From: Rhodoferax sp. OV413
GTDB lineage: Bacteria > Pseudomonadota > Gammaproteobacteria > Burkholderiales > Burkholderiaceae_C
Assembly: GCA_945861195.1 (NCBI GenBank)
Contig: CAMATS010000102.1
Location: forward strand, 1-7,375
Length of the DNA: 7,375 bases
Direction: 5' to 3'
In this document: one piece after another, positions 1 to 6,487 of the stretch
Numbering within the stretch: position 1 is the stretch's first letter
How the letters are laid out: every line of letters begins with the position of its first letter
The notes under the pieces: model-generated
Seen by the model: the letters and a program-made list of their open reading frames with translations, nothing else
What the model was told of the DNA's origin: nothing
Database searches by the model: none
Made by a program: the position numbers and the translations under genes

Positions 1-203
1 GCGCCGGCCTCGACAAAGCTTTGGTGCAGCGCGGTGATGCGCTCCGGGTGGTCAATATTCCAGAGCTCCGGAGCGTCACCCGACAGCAGGCCGACATCAA
101 ACAAATTACTGCCAGTGGCGCCATCGGCCAGCAGCCACGGGCGCGAGGCCAGCAGGTTCAAAAAGCGGTTTGGGAGGGCAGCAGGGCTGGATTCTGGGCT
201 CAT
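1..203 (-). CDS. Homocysteine S-methyltransferase family protein (betaine-homocysteine methyltransferase-like), N-terminal fragment
   Basis: Partial gene: it starts with ATG at 203-201 and runs off the left edge after 67 codons plus two bases. The visible protein begins MSPESSPAALPNRFLNLLAS. It then carries the family's N-terminal barrel signature LLADGATGSNLFDVGLLSGD (residues 24-43), followed by APELWNIDHPERI and a helix ending FVEAG. This matches the start of the S-methyl_trans fold used by betaine-homocysteine methyltransferases and by the homocysteine half of methionine synthase. Such enzymes move a methyl group onto homocysteine to make methionine, using a zinc held by C-terminal cysteines, which lie outside the window. 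The donor (betaine, methylcobalamin or another) cannot be told from this piece. It starts 40 bases after pchP, with a weak purine stretch (AGAAGA) just upstream of ATG, so it is probably the next gene of the operon. The family call is firm; the exact substrate is not. Confidence 0.85.
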   Translation of the reverse strand, partial: MSPESSPAALPNRFLNLLASRPWLLADGATGSNLFDVGLLSGDAPELWNIDHPERITALHQSFVEAG

Positions 204-243
204 GGCAATCTTCTGATTGGTCGGGGCAAAGGTCGGCGCTGGA
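204..243 (-). other. Short spacer between pchP and the homocysteine methyltransferase gene
   Basis: This 40-base gap is the longest non-coding stretch in the window. On the minus strand it runs from the pchP stop to the ATG at 203 and holds no inverted repeat followed by T's, so there is no sign that the operon ends here. A weak purine run (AGAAGA) near its end may serve as the ribosome site for the next gene. Confidence 0.5.
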
Positions 244-1278
244 TCAAGCGATGTCATGCGGCTGCACCACCAGCCAGTTGTCGTGGGCATTTGGGCTCAG
301 GCCAGCAGCAGTTTGGTCGGCGCTGTGCTGTTCGCGCAGTTGCAGCATTTTCTCTGGGTAGGACTGGTCGCGTGCTACAAAAAGCCGCAGGCCGCCCCGG
401 TCCAGATCAGTGCTCCTGAAGAACATCGGGCCGTCGCTCTGCGGGGTATCTCCGGCGACCAAAATAGGGCGCTTCCAGGCATGCACATAAGTATGAATGG
501 CGGCTGGTTTTCCCTCGTACCAGGGCAACGGCGCCCAAAGGGTGTGGGTCAATTCATGTTCGAGCAACTCGTCAGGTCGGTAACAGCCCTCGCGGATGAG
601 CTTGCGTGCCGTGGTGACCTGGCCGGTTTGCCTATTTTTGAGCAGCAGCGACACCCCGATCACGTTTTCTGGCTTGACATGGTAGCCATACCTGGGGTCT
701 GCCAGCAGCATGCGCACCAGTTCCTCGCTCGCCGCGCTCACCACAAACACCTCGATGCCGTTTTGGGCCAGGGCCTGGTAGAGCTCTTGCTGCCCGCGCA
801 GCAGGCGCGGGCGCTCCACCCAGGCATTGGCCAATGCGCCATGGATCAGGGTTTGCACCGCAATCGGCTGGCTATCTGAGAGAAGGTCGTCGAGTTGATG
901 TTTGAGTTCGCGCAGCGTAAAGCCAGCAAAAATTTGCGAGGCCCAGGGGTAGGAGATTTGGTCGTCGAGCGCGCTCAGGCGCTGGTAATAGTTGTACAGC
1001 GTCTCGCGATGGGCTGCGGTGTCGTGGAAAGGAATCACGCACAAAGCAGGGGCCATGGTGTCACGGGTCAGCAGGCCCTTGTTTTCCATGAGGGGAAGAA
1101 GGGCGCCCAGCAAATCATGCTGGTAACTCGTGTTGTCGGCATCAAAAACAGCGAACGCGCCCTGGTGGGCGTGGGTCTGTATCAGTTGCAACAAAGGCCC
1201 GCGAGCCGCCGCTGGCCAGGAGCCCAGCAACTCAGTGGTGGCGGCGGCCCTTGGGTGGTCTTGCAGAGGTCGGGGCAT
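244..1278 (-). CDS. pchP: Phosphorylcholine phosphatase, HAD superfamily, apparently without signal peptide
   Basis: A 344-residue HAD hydrolase expected to cleave phosphocholine to choline and phosphate with Mg2+. All four HAD motifs are visible: motif I FDADNTSY (nucleophile Asp46, acid Asp48, Thr50), motif II Ser181 in VVSAASEE, motif III Lys257 in WYEGKPAA, motif IV GDTPQSDG (Asp277, Asp282). The spacing between them (135 residues Asp46-Ser181, 20 residues Lys257-Asp277, 5 residues Asp277-Asp282) equals what I recall for Pseudomonas aeruginosa PchP (D31, S166, K242, D262, D267 in the mature protein). One PchP acidic residue, D261, appears to be Gly276 here. The Pseudomonas enzyme is periplasmic, but this N-terminus (MPRPLQDHPRAAATTELLGS) has no hydrophobic export segment. 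The frame upstream of the ATG closes at a TGA (1302-1300), so no signal peptide was missed. It starts 7 bases after betA, with no clear ribosome site, suggesting coupled translation. It would feed choline to BetA. Confidence 0.86.
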   Translation of the reverse strand: MPRPLQDHPRAAATTELLGSWPAAARGPLLQLIQTHAHQGAFAVFDADNTSYQHDLLGALLPLMENKGLLTRDTMAPALCVIPFHDTAAHRETLYNYYQRLSALDDQISYPWASQIFAGFTLRELKHQLDDLLSDSQPIAVQTLIHGALANAWVERPRLLRGQQELYQALAQNGIEVFVVSAASEELVRMLLADPRYGYHVKPENVIGVSLLLKNRQTGQVTTARKLIREGCYRPDELLEHELTHTLWAPLPWYEGKPAAIHTYVHAWKRPILVAGDTPQSDGPMFFRSTDLDRGGLRLFVARDQSYPEKMLQLREQHSADQTAAGLSPNAHDNWLVVQPHDIA

Positions 1279-1285
1279 GGCTGAT

Positions 1286-2953
1286 TCAGCGCTGTGCGCT
1301 CATGGCGTTTGGATCGGCAAAGACCGGGGCGCTGATGGGCGGCAAAGGCACGCGCCCGCGGATCGCATCGGCGATTTTCTCGGCCATCATGATGGTCGGC
1401 GCATTCAGGTTGCCACTCACTACTTGCGGCATGATGGAGGCATCGACCACGCGCAGCGCGTGCACACCATGCACCCGGCCCACTGCGTCCGTGACAGCCA
1501 TCTCATCGCTGCCCATGCGGCAGCTGCCTGAGGGGTGGTAGGCGGTCTCGGCGTTGGCGCGGATATGCGCGTCAATATCATCATCGCTTTGTACCGCTGC
1601 TCCGGGCGAGAGTTCTGTGCCGCGGAAGGCGTCAAAGGCAGCCTGCCGAAAAATCTCGCGTGTCAGGCGGACTGCGGCCCGCATGTCGCGGCGATCCTCT
1701 GCACTGCCCATGTAGTTGAACAGGATGCGCGGCGGTGTAGTTGCCCGAGCATCGCGCAAGCGAACATGGCCCCGGCTGGTCGGGCGCATGGGGCCCACAT
1801 GGGCCTGAAAACCATGGCAACTGGCTGGCGACTTGCCGTCATACCGCACCGCCAACGGCAGAAAATGGTACTGCAGGTCCGGCTGGCTCAAGCCGGCTTG
1901 GCTGCGGATAAAACCGCCGGACTCAAAATGATTGGTGGCACCCAAACCCCTGCCAAACAGCAGCCATTGCAAACCAATCTTGAGCTTGTTGAGCGGCTTG
2001 AGCGCAGAAAACAGCGTGATCGGCTGGGTGCACTGGTACTGCACATAGGTCTCGAGGTGGTCTTGCAGGTTTTCGCCCACACCGGGCAGCGCTGACCTGA
2101 GCCCAATACCAAGTGCTTGGAGTTCATCCGGCGGCCCGATCCCCGAGAGCTTGAGCAGCTGCGGTGAATTGATGGCGCCACCCGAGAGAATGACTTCCCG
2201 GTTGGCGCGCAGTTGCACCAACTGCCCTTGGTGCAACACCTCGACCCCCACCGCGCGGGGCGACTGCTCGCCTTCAAACAGCACCCGCGACACCAGGCAG
2301 CGCAGCTGCACCGTGAGGTTCTTGCGTCCCCAGGCCGGGCGCAAGTAGGCCATGGCAGTGCTCCAGCGGCGGCCCCGATGCACGGTCATGTCCATCGGAC
2401 CCAGACCCTCTTGTTGGTAACCGTTCATGTCTTCGGTGTAGGGGTATCCGGCTTGCCGGCCAGCGTCAATAAAGGCACGGTAAAGGGGGTTATGGCAAGC
2501 ACCGGTGCTGACATGCAATGGCCCGCTGTCGCCCCGGTACAGGTCACCCCCCTTGGCGCGGGTTTCGGCCTTTCGAAAATAAGGCAGGCAATCGGCATAA
2601 GACCATTGATCCATGCCGGGGGCCTGCGCCCAGCCGTCGTAATCAAGCGCATGGCCGCGGATATAGACCATGCCATTGATTGAGGAGGATCCACCGATCA
2701 CCCGGCCACGCGGGCAATGGATCCGCCGGCCGTCCATGAAAGGCTCGGGCTCAGAGACATACTGCCAGCTGAACTTCGGGTTAGCCATCGGGTAAGACAG
2801 GGCCGAGGGCATGTGAATGAAGAGGCTGTGGTCCCGGGCACCGGCCTCGATCAGCAAGACTGTGGCGGCACCGTCTTCGCTCAGGCGGTTGGCCAGCACA
2901 CAGCCGGCAGAACCGGCGCCAACAATGATGTAGTCAAAGGTCTGCGCTCGCAT
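1286..2953 (-). CDS. betA: Choline dehydrogenase (GMC flavoprotein oxidoreductase)
   Basis: A 555-residue GMC oxidoreductase, almost exactly the size of E. coli BetA. It oxidises choline to betaine aldehyde with FAD and passes electrons to the respiratory chain; family members can also oxidise the aldehyde. Visible features are the FAD dinucleotide motif GAGSAG (12-17), ribose-binding Glu36 in LLIEAG, GMC signature 1 (81-101, with RGRVIGGSSSINGM), GMC signature 2 (258-273, GGAINSPQLLKLSGIG), and the C-terminal catalytic pair His473 in AYHPSGSCRMG and Asn517 in VVSGNLNAPT. The frame stays open 58 codons further upstream, but that stretch lies inside betB and does not resemble the family. I chose the ATG at 2953, which gives the expected start MRAQTFDYIIVGAG. 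It lies 11 bases after the betB stop with no strong Shine-Dalgarno, so coupling to betB is likely. Another GMC alcohol dehydrogenase is possible by sequence alone, but the betB and pchP neighbours favour choline. Confidence 0.93.
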   Translation of the reverse strand: MRAQTFDYIIVGAGSAGCVLANRLSEDGAATVLLIEAGARDHSLFIHMPSALSYPMANPKFSWQYVSEPEPFMDGRRIHCPRGRVIGGSSSINGMVYIRGHALDYDGWAQAPGMDQWSYADCLPYFRKAETRAKGGDLYRGDSGPLHVSTGACHNPLYRAFIDAGRQAGYPYTEDMNGYQQEGLGPMDMTVHRGRRWSTAMAYLRPAWGRKNLTVQLRCLVSRVLFEGEQSPRAVGVEVLHQGQLVQLRANREVILSGGAINSPQLLKLSGIGPPDELQALGIGLRSALPGVGENLQDHLETYVQYQCTQPITLFSALKPLNKLKIGLQWLLFGRGLGATNHFESGGFIRSQAGLSQPDLQYHFLPLAVRYDGKSPASCHGFQAHVGPMRPTSRGHVRLRDARATTPPRILFNYMGSAEDRRDMRAAVRLTREIFRQAAFDAFRGTELSPGAAVQSDDDIDAHIRANAETAYHPSGSCRMGSDEMAVTDAVGRVHGVHALRVVDASIMPQVVSGNLNAPTIMMAEKIADAIRGRVPLPPISAPVFADPNAMSAQR

Positions 2954-2964
2954 GACTTGGGCGC

Positions 2965-4431
2965 TCAGCGGTAACTGCAGGCCACCTGGCCGAGCTCGAC
3001 ATAAACGGTTTTGAGCTGGGTGTAATGGTCCATGGCCAGCATGCTGTTCTCGTGGCCGATGCCAGACTCGCCAGCACCGCCAAAAGGCATCTCGATGGGG
3101 GTGATGTTGTAGTTGTTGATCCAGCAAATACCAGCTTTCAAACGGGATGCCACCCGATGGGCCCGTGAGATGTCCCGGGTGAACACCCCCGCTGCCAGCC
3201 CAAAGCGGGTGTTGTTGGCCCGCGCAATCACCTCGGCCTCGTCGTCAAAGGTCAGCATCGACAGCACCGGGCCAAAAATCTCTTCGCGCACGATGCGCAT
3301 GTCATCGCTGCAGTTCGAAAAAATCGTTGGAGCCACAAAGTTGCCCCCCGGCAGCCCGTCAACCGCCACCCGGTGCCCACCACAACTCAGGGTGGCGCCT
3401 TGGGCCAGTCCGCTGGCGATATAGGCCATGACCTTGTCTGCATGCTCCTTGGAGATCAGGGCGCCGATCTGGGTGTTTTCGTCCATCGGGTCGGCCACCC
3501 TGAGCAAGGCGGTGCGCTGCTTGAGTTGAGCCAGAAATTGCTCGGCCAGCCCGCGTTGCACAAACACGCGGGTGCAGTTGGTACAAATCTCCCCCTGCGT
3601 GTAAAAATTTCCCATCATGGCGGCAGATACCGCCTGCTCGAGGTCAGCATCATCAAACACCAGCAGCGGCGATTTGCCGCCGAGCTCCATGGTGAGCCGT
3701 TTGAGCGTGCCAGCAGCGGTCTGCATGACGCTCTTGCCGGTGCTCACCGAACCGGTCAGCGACACCTTGGCCACGCCAGGATGGGCGGCCAGCAATGCGC
3801 CTGTGCTGCCACGCCCCTGCAGAACATTGAAGACACCCGGCGGCAATCCCGCCTCCAGGTAGATTTCCGCCAGTTTGAGCGCGCTCATGGGGGTGAGTTC
3901 GGAGGGCTTGAAGATCATCGCATTGCCCGCAGCCAAGGCAGGCGCTGATTTCCAGCAGGCGATTTGCAAGGGGTAGTTCCAGGCGCCAATGCCTGCGCAC
4001 ACGCCAAGCGGCTCCTTGCGGGTGTAGGCAAAGGCGTTTTGCAAGGGGTAGTGGGCGCCAGCGAGGGTAGCAGCAGCCCCGCCGAAATAGGCCAGGCAGT
4101 CAGCACCACTTTGAACATCGACCACCAGGGCCTCTTGCAGCGGTTTTCCGCAGTCCTGCACCTCGATTTCAGCCAGCTCGCGGTTGCGGCTGCGCAGCAA
4201 CTCGGCAGCCCGTTGCAAGACCCTGCCACGCTCGGCACCGCTCAGCGCGGACCAAACTTCGAAACCAGCTTGCGCACTGGCCACCGCGGCATCGACATCC
4301 TGCGCATTGGCATCGCGCACCTGCGCCAAAACCTGACCGCTTGCCGGGTTGAGGGTCTCGAAAACCGCGCCGCCGCCTTGCACTGGCAGGCCACCTACAA
4401 AACCCGGAATCGTCCGAATGCAGGCGGCCAT
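2965..4431 (-). CDS. betB: Betaine aldehyde dehydrogenase, NAD(P)-dependent
   Basis: A 488-residue member of the aldehyde dehydrogenase superfamily, full length for BetB. It oxidises betaine aldehyde to glycine betaine in the cytoplasm. Visible motifs are Asn152 in GAWNYP (oxyanion hole), the coenzyme-contacting Lys175 in FKPSELTP, the Rossmann turn LTGSVSTGK (225-233), general base Glu249 in MELGGKSPLLVF, nucleophile Cys283 in YTQGEICTNCTRVF, and Glu384 in EEIFGP. The C-terminal stretch CWINNYNITPIEMPFGG is of the betaine aldehyde type. An oddity is that the residue three after the catalytic cysteine is Cys286, where E. coli BetB, as I recall, has glycine (CTNGTRVF). The ATG at 4431 lies only 3 bases after the stop of the preceding ASKHA gene and has no ribosome site of its own, which implies translational coupling. 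betA follows 11 bases downstream. The order betB-betA is normal for bet loci, but no betI, betT or transporter gene is in the window. Confidence 0.94.
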   Translation of the reverse strand: MAACIRTIPGFVGGLPVQGGGAVFETLNPASGQVLAQVRDANAQDVDAAVASAQAGFEVWSALSGAERGRVLQRAAELLRSRNRELAEIEVQDCGKPLQEALVVDVQSGADCLAYFGGAAATLAGAHYPLQNAFAYTRKEPLGVCAGIGAWNYPLQIACWKSAPALAAGNAMIFKPSELTPMSALKLAEIYLEAGLPPGVFNVLQGRGSTGALLAAHPGVAKVSLTGSVSTGKSVMQTAAGTLKRLTMELGGKSPLLVFDDADLEQAVSAAMMGNFYTQGEICTNCTRVFVQRGLAEQFLAQLKQRTALLRVADPMDENTQIGALISKEHADKVMAYIASGLAQGATLSCGGHRVAVDGLPGGNFVAPTIFSNCSDDMRIVREEIFGPVLSMLTFDDEAEVIARANNTRFGLAAGVFTRDISRAHRVASRLKAGICWINNYNITPIEMPFGGAGESGIGHENSMLAMDHYTQLKTVYVELGQVACSYR

Positions 4432-4434
4432 GGC

Positions 4435-6456
4435 TCAGGCGCCGCGCCGGGCTGCGCGCCGTGCGCGCGGATTGGAATCAAGGCCAGCGCCAGTTCGCTC
4501 TGGCAACTTCACCACTTGGCGCAAATTGTCAAAAGGAGCGTTGAGGTGCGGGATAGCCATGGCTTCAACAAAAAATTCCTGAAAGCGCGGCTCCACTGCT
4601 GTTTCTATTTTCTCGACCCGACGCACCAACTGCTCGATCTCTTGGCGGGAACCCTGGTCGAGCAGGGCAATGCGGGCACCCGTACCAGCCGCATTGCCAG
4701 CCGAACTCACCTCGCTGAGATCGCAATCAGGGATCATGCCAAGCACCATCGCATACTTGACATCAATGTGGCTGCCAAAGGCGCCCGCCAACCTGATGCG
4801 GTCGACTTTGTCGATCCCCATTCGCTCCATGAGCAGCCGCACGCCGGCATACAGAGCCGCCTTGCCCAGCTGAATGGCACGCACATCGTTTTGCATAATT
4901 TTCAGAGCTGGTGTGCTGCCGCTTGCCCGGTAGAGTTCATAGGAGAAGGTACGCCCATCAGCCTGTATCCTCGGGTTGCGCGCGGCAAGTTCGCCGCTGA
5001 TCGTGCCGTCCTGGCGGATGATGCCGGCCAGGTACATCTCGGCGAGCACCTCGATGATGCCCGAACCGCAAACCCCGGTCACGCCCGACATCGCCACCGC
5101 ATCCGCAAAGCCGGCGGCATCAGACCAGAGCTCACAGCCAATTACCTTGAAGCGGGGCTCCAGGGTGTCAGGGTCAATGCGTACCCGCTCAATGGCGCCA
5201 GGCGCGGCCCGCTGCCCGCAACTGATTTGCGCCCCCTCAAAAGCCGGCCCGGTCGGGCTCGAACAGGCCAGCAGGCGTTGCCGGTTGCCCAGCACGATTT
5301 CGGCATTGGTACCCACATCGACCAGCAGGCTGACCCGCTCGGAGAGGTCGGGCCGCTCAGCCAGGATCACGCCAGCTGTATCCGCCCCCACATGTCCGGC
5401 AATACAGGGCAGGATATAAATGCGCGCATTGCGGTGGATGTGAAAGTCAATCTCCACCGCCCAAAGCGTCATGGCGCGGTCGGTGGCGAGGGCGAAGGGC
5501 GCGCCACCGAGTTCCACCGGGTTGATACCCAGCAGCAGGTGGTGCATGATGGGGTTGCCAACAAAGCTGGCCTCCAGAATATCCTGCGGCGAAATTCCGA
5601 TCTGCTGCGCCACATCTTGGGCGAGTTCATTGAGCGCCGCCCGAACCACGCTGGTCATCTCGCGCTCGCCGCCAGGGTTCATCATCACATAGGACACCCG
5701 GCTCATGAGGTCTTCACCAAAACGAATTTGCGGGTTCATGACGCCGGCGGAGGCAACCACCTCGCCCGAGGCCAGGTCGCACAGGTGGGCGGCAATCGTG
5801 GTTGACCCGACGTCCACCGCCAGGCCGTAGACATGCTCCTTGAAACCCGGCCACACAGCAATGATTTGACGCCCGGCGTGGACTGCCACCGTGACCCGCC
5901 AAGCACCCTGGCGCAGCGCGGTTTGCAGCTGTTGCAAGACCAGCATGTCACAGGCCAGATCGGTCAGGCGCCATTCGAATTCAAGCGCGTCTTCCAGACG
6001 ACGCAGATCGCCCGAAGGGTCGTGCATATCGGGTTGCTGCACCTCGACATAATGCAAACGGACCAGGGGGTCTAGGTGAACATCATGCGCCTCGGCCTGC
6101 TTGCGCACCACTTGCTTGTGCACTTGACTGCTCGAAGGCACATCGATCACCACGTCACCCAGCAGTTGCGCCGAGCAAGACAGGCGCCGCCCGGCCTGCA
6201 TGGCTTGGGTCTCGCAGAAAGCGGTCTCGATGGCCCCAAAAGGCGACAGGTTCTGGCTGCGCGACACCAGCCCATGTTTGGCAAACTCGCCTTCCGAGAC
6301 GAGTACCTGGCAGCGTCCACAAATACCTCGGCCGCCGCACACCGAGTCAATATCTACCCCCAGCGAACGGGCTGCCTGCAGCACCGGCGTGCCCAGCGGA
6401 AAACGCCCGCGTCGGCCCGACGGGGTAAAAACCACCAGTGCCTCCGGGTTGCTCAA
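4435..6456 (-). CDS. RACo/RamA-type reductive activator of corrinoid proteins ([2Fe-2S] ferredoxin domain plus ASKHA ATPase domain, DUF4445)
   Basis: A 673-residue iron-sulfur protein. The N-terminal ferredoxin-like domain (about 1-105) has cluster ligands Cys40, Cys46 and Cys49 in VCGGRGICGRC, and Cys94 in RLSCSAQ. A linker and middle region follow (about 106-205). From about 209 comes an ASKHA nucleotide-binding fold with phosphate-1 loop DVGSTT (215-220), phosphate-2 LLVDVGTNAEIVLG (377-390), and an adenosine-type motif GVCGSGIIEVLAEM (461-474). This is the layout of RACo of Carboxydothermus and, more loosely, RamA. Those proteins use ATP to drive one-electron reduction of inactive Co(II) corrinoid back to Co(I). 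I infer the same role here; the target corrinoid protein is not in the window. The start is TTG, chosen because a perfect AGGAGG sits 8 bases upstream and the frame closes at a TAG just beyond. The C-terminus is a short Arg-rich tail. It follows the methyl-THF methyltransferase by 31 bases and precedes betB by 3. Confidence 0.9.
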   Translation of the reverse strand: MSNPEALVVFTPSGRRGRFPLGTPVLQAARSLGVDIDSVCGGRGICGRCQVLVSEGEFAKHGLVSRSQNLSPFGAIETAFCETQAMQAGRRLSCSAQLLGDVVIDVPSSSQVHKQVVRKQAEAHDVHLDPLVRLHYVEVQQPDMHDPSGDLRRLEDALEFEWRLTDLACDMLVLQQLQTALRQGAWRVTVAVHAGRQIIAVWPGFKEHVYGLAVDVGSTTIAAHLCDLASGEVVASAGVMNPQIRFGEDLMSRVSYVMMNPGGEREMTSVVRAALNELAQDVAQQIGISPQDILEASFVGNPIMHHLLLGINPVELGGAPFALATDRAMTLWAVEIDFHIHRNARIYILPCIAGHVGADTAGVILAERPDLSERVSLLVDVGTNAEIVLGNRQRLLACSSPTGPAFEGAQISCGQRAAPGAIERVRIDPDTLEPRFKVIGCELWSDAAGFADAVAMSGVTGVCGSGIIEVLAEMYLAGIIRQDGTISGELAARNPRIQADGRTFSYELYRASGSTPALKIMQNDVRAIQLGKAALYAGVRLLMERMGIDKVDRIRLAGAFGSHIDVKYAMVLGMIPDCDLSEVSSAGNAAGTGARIALLDQGSRQEIEQLVRRVEKIETAVEPRFQEFFVEAMAIPHLNAPFDNLRQVVKLPERTGAGLDSNPRARRAARRGA

Positions 6457-6464
6457 GAGCGGCT

Positions 6465-6470
6465 CCTCCT
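6465..6470 (-). promoter_or_regulatory. Strong Shine-Dalgarno that fixes a TTG start
   Basis: On the minus strand the sequence AGGAGGAGCCGCTC precedes TTG, putting AGGAGG 8 bases from the start codon. The in-frame TAG at 6477-6475 rules out a longer version. It is the only strong ribosome site found at any gene start in the window; the other visible starts rely on weak sites or on closeness to the previous stop codon. Confidence 0.85.
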
Positions 6471-6487
6471 GGCGCTATTTGCAGAAT

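Noticed and set aside
217..879. A 220-codon plus-strand open frame opposite pchP.
   Set aside because: It is the complement of a phosphatase with all catalytic motifs; the translation resembles no family and no ribosome site is evident.
1535..2095. A 186-codon plus-strand open frame opposite betA.
   Set aside because: Antisense shadow of a gene with complete GMC signatures; no domain or start signal.
2954..3127. A 58-codon N-terminal extension of betA.
   Set aside because: The extension lies inside betB in another frame, is not like any BetA N-terminus, and the ATG at 2953 gives the expected FAD-binding start and length.
3964..5805. A 613-codon open frame on the plus strand opposite the activator gene and betB.
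   Set aside because: It spans the junction of two well-supported minus-strand genes, its translation has no recognisable domain and is rich in His, Arg, Gln and Ala as expected of antisense frames in GC-rich DNA.
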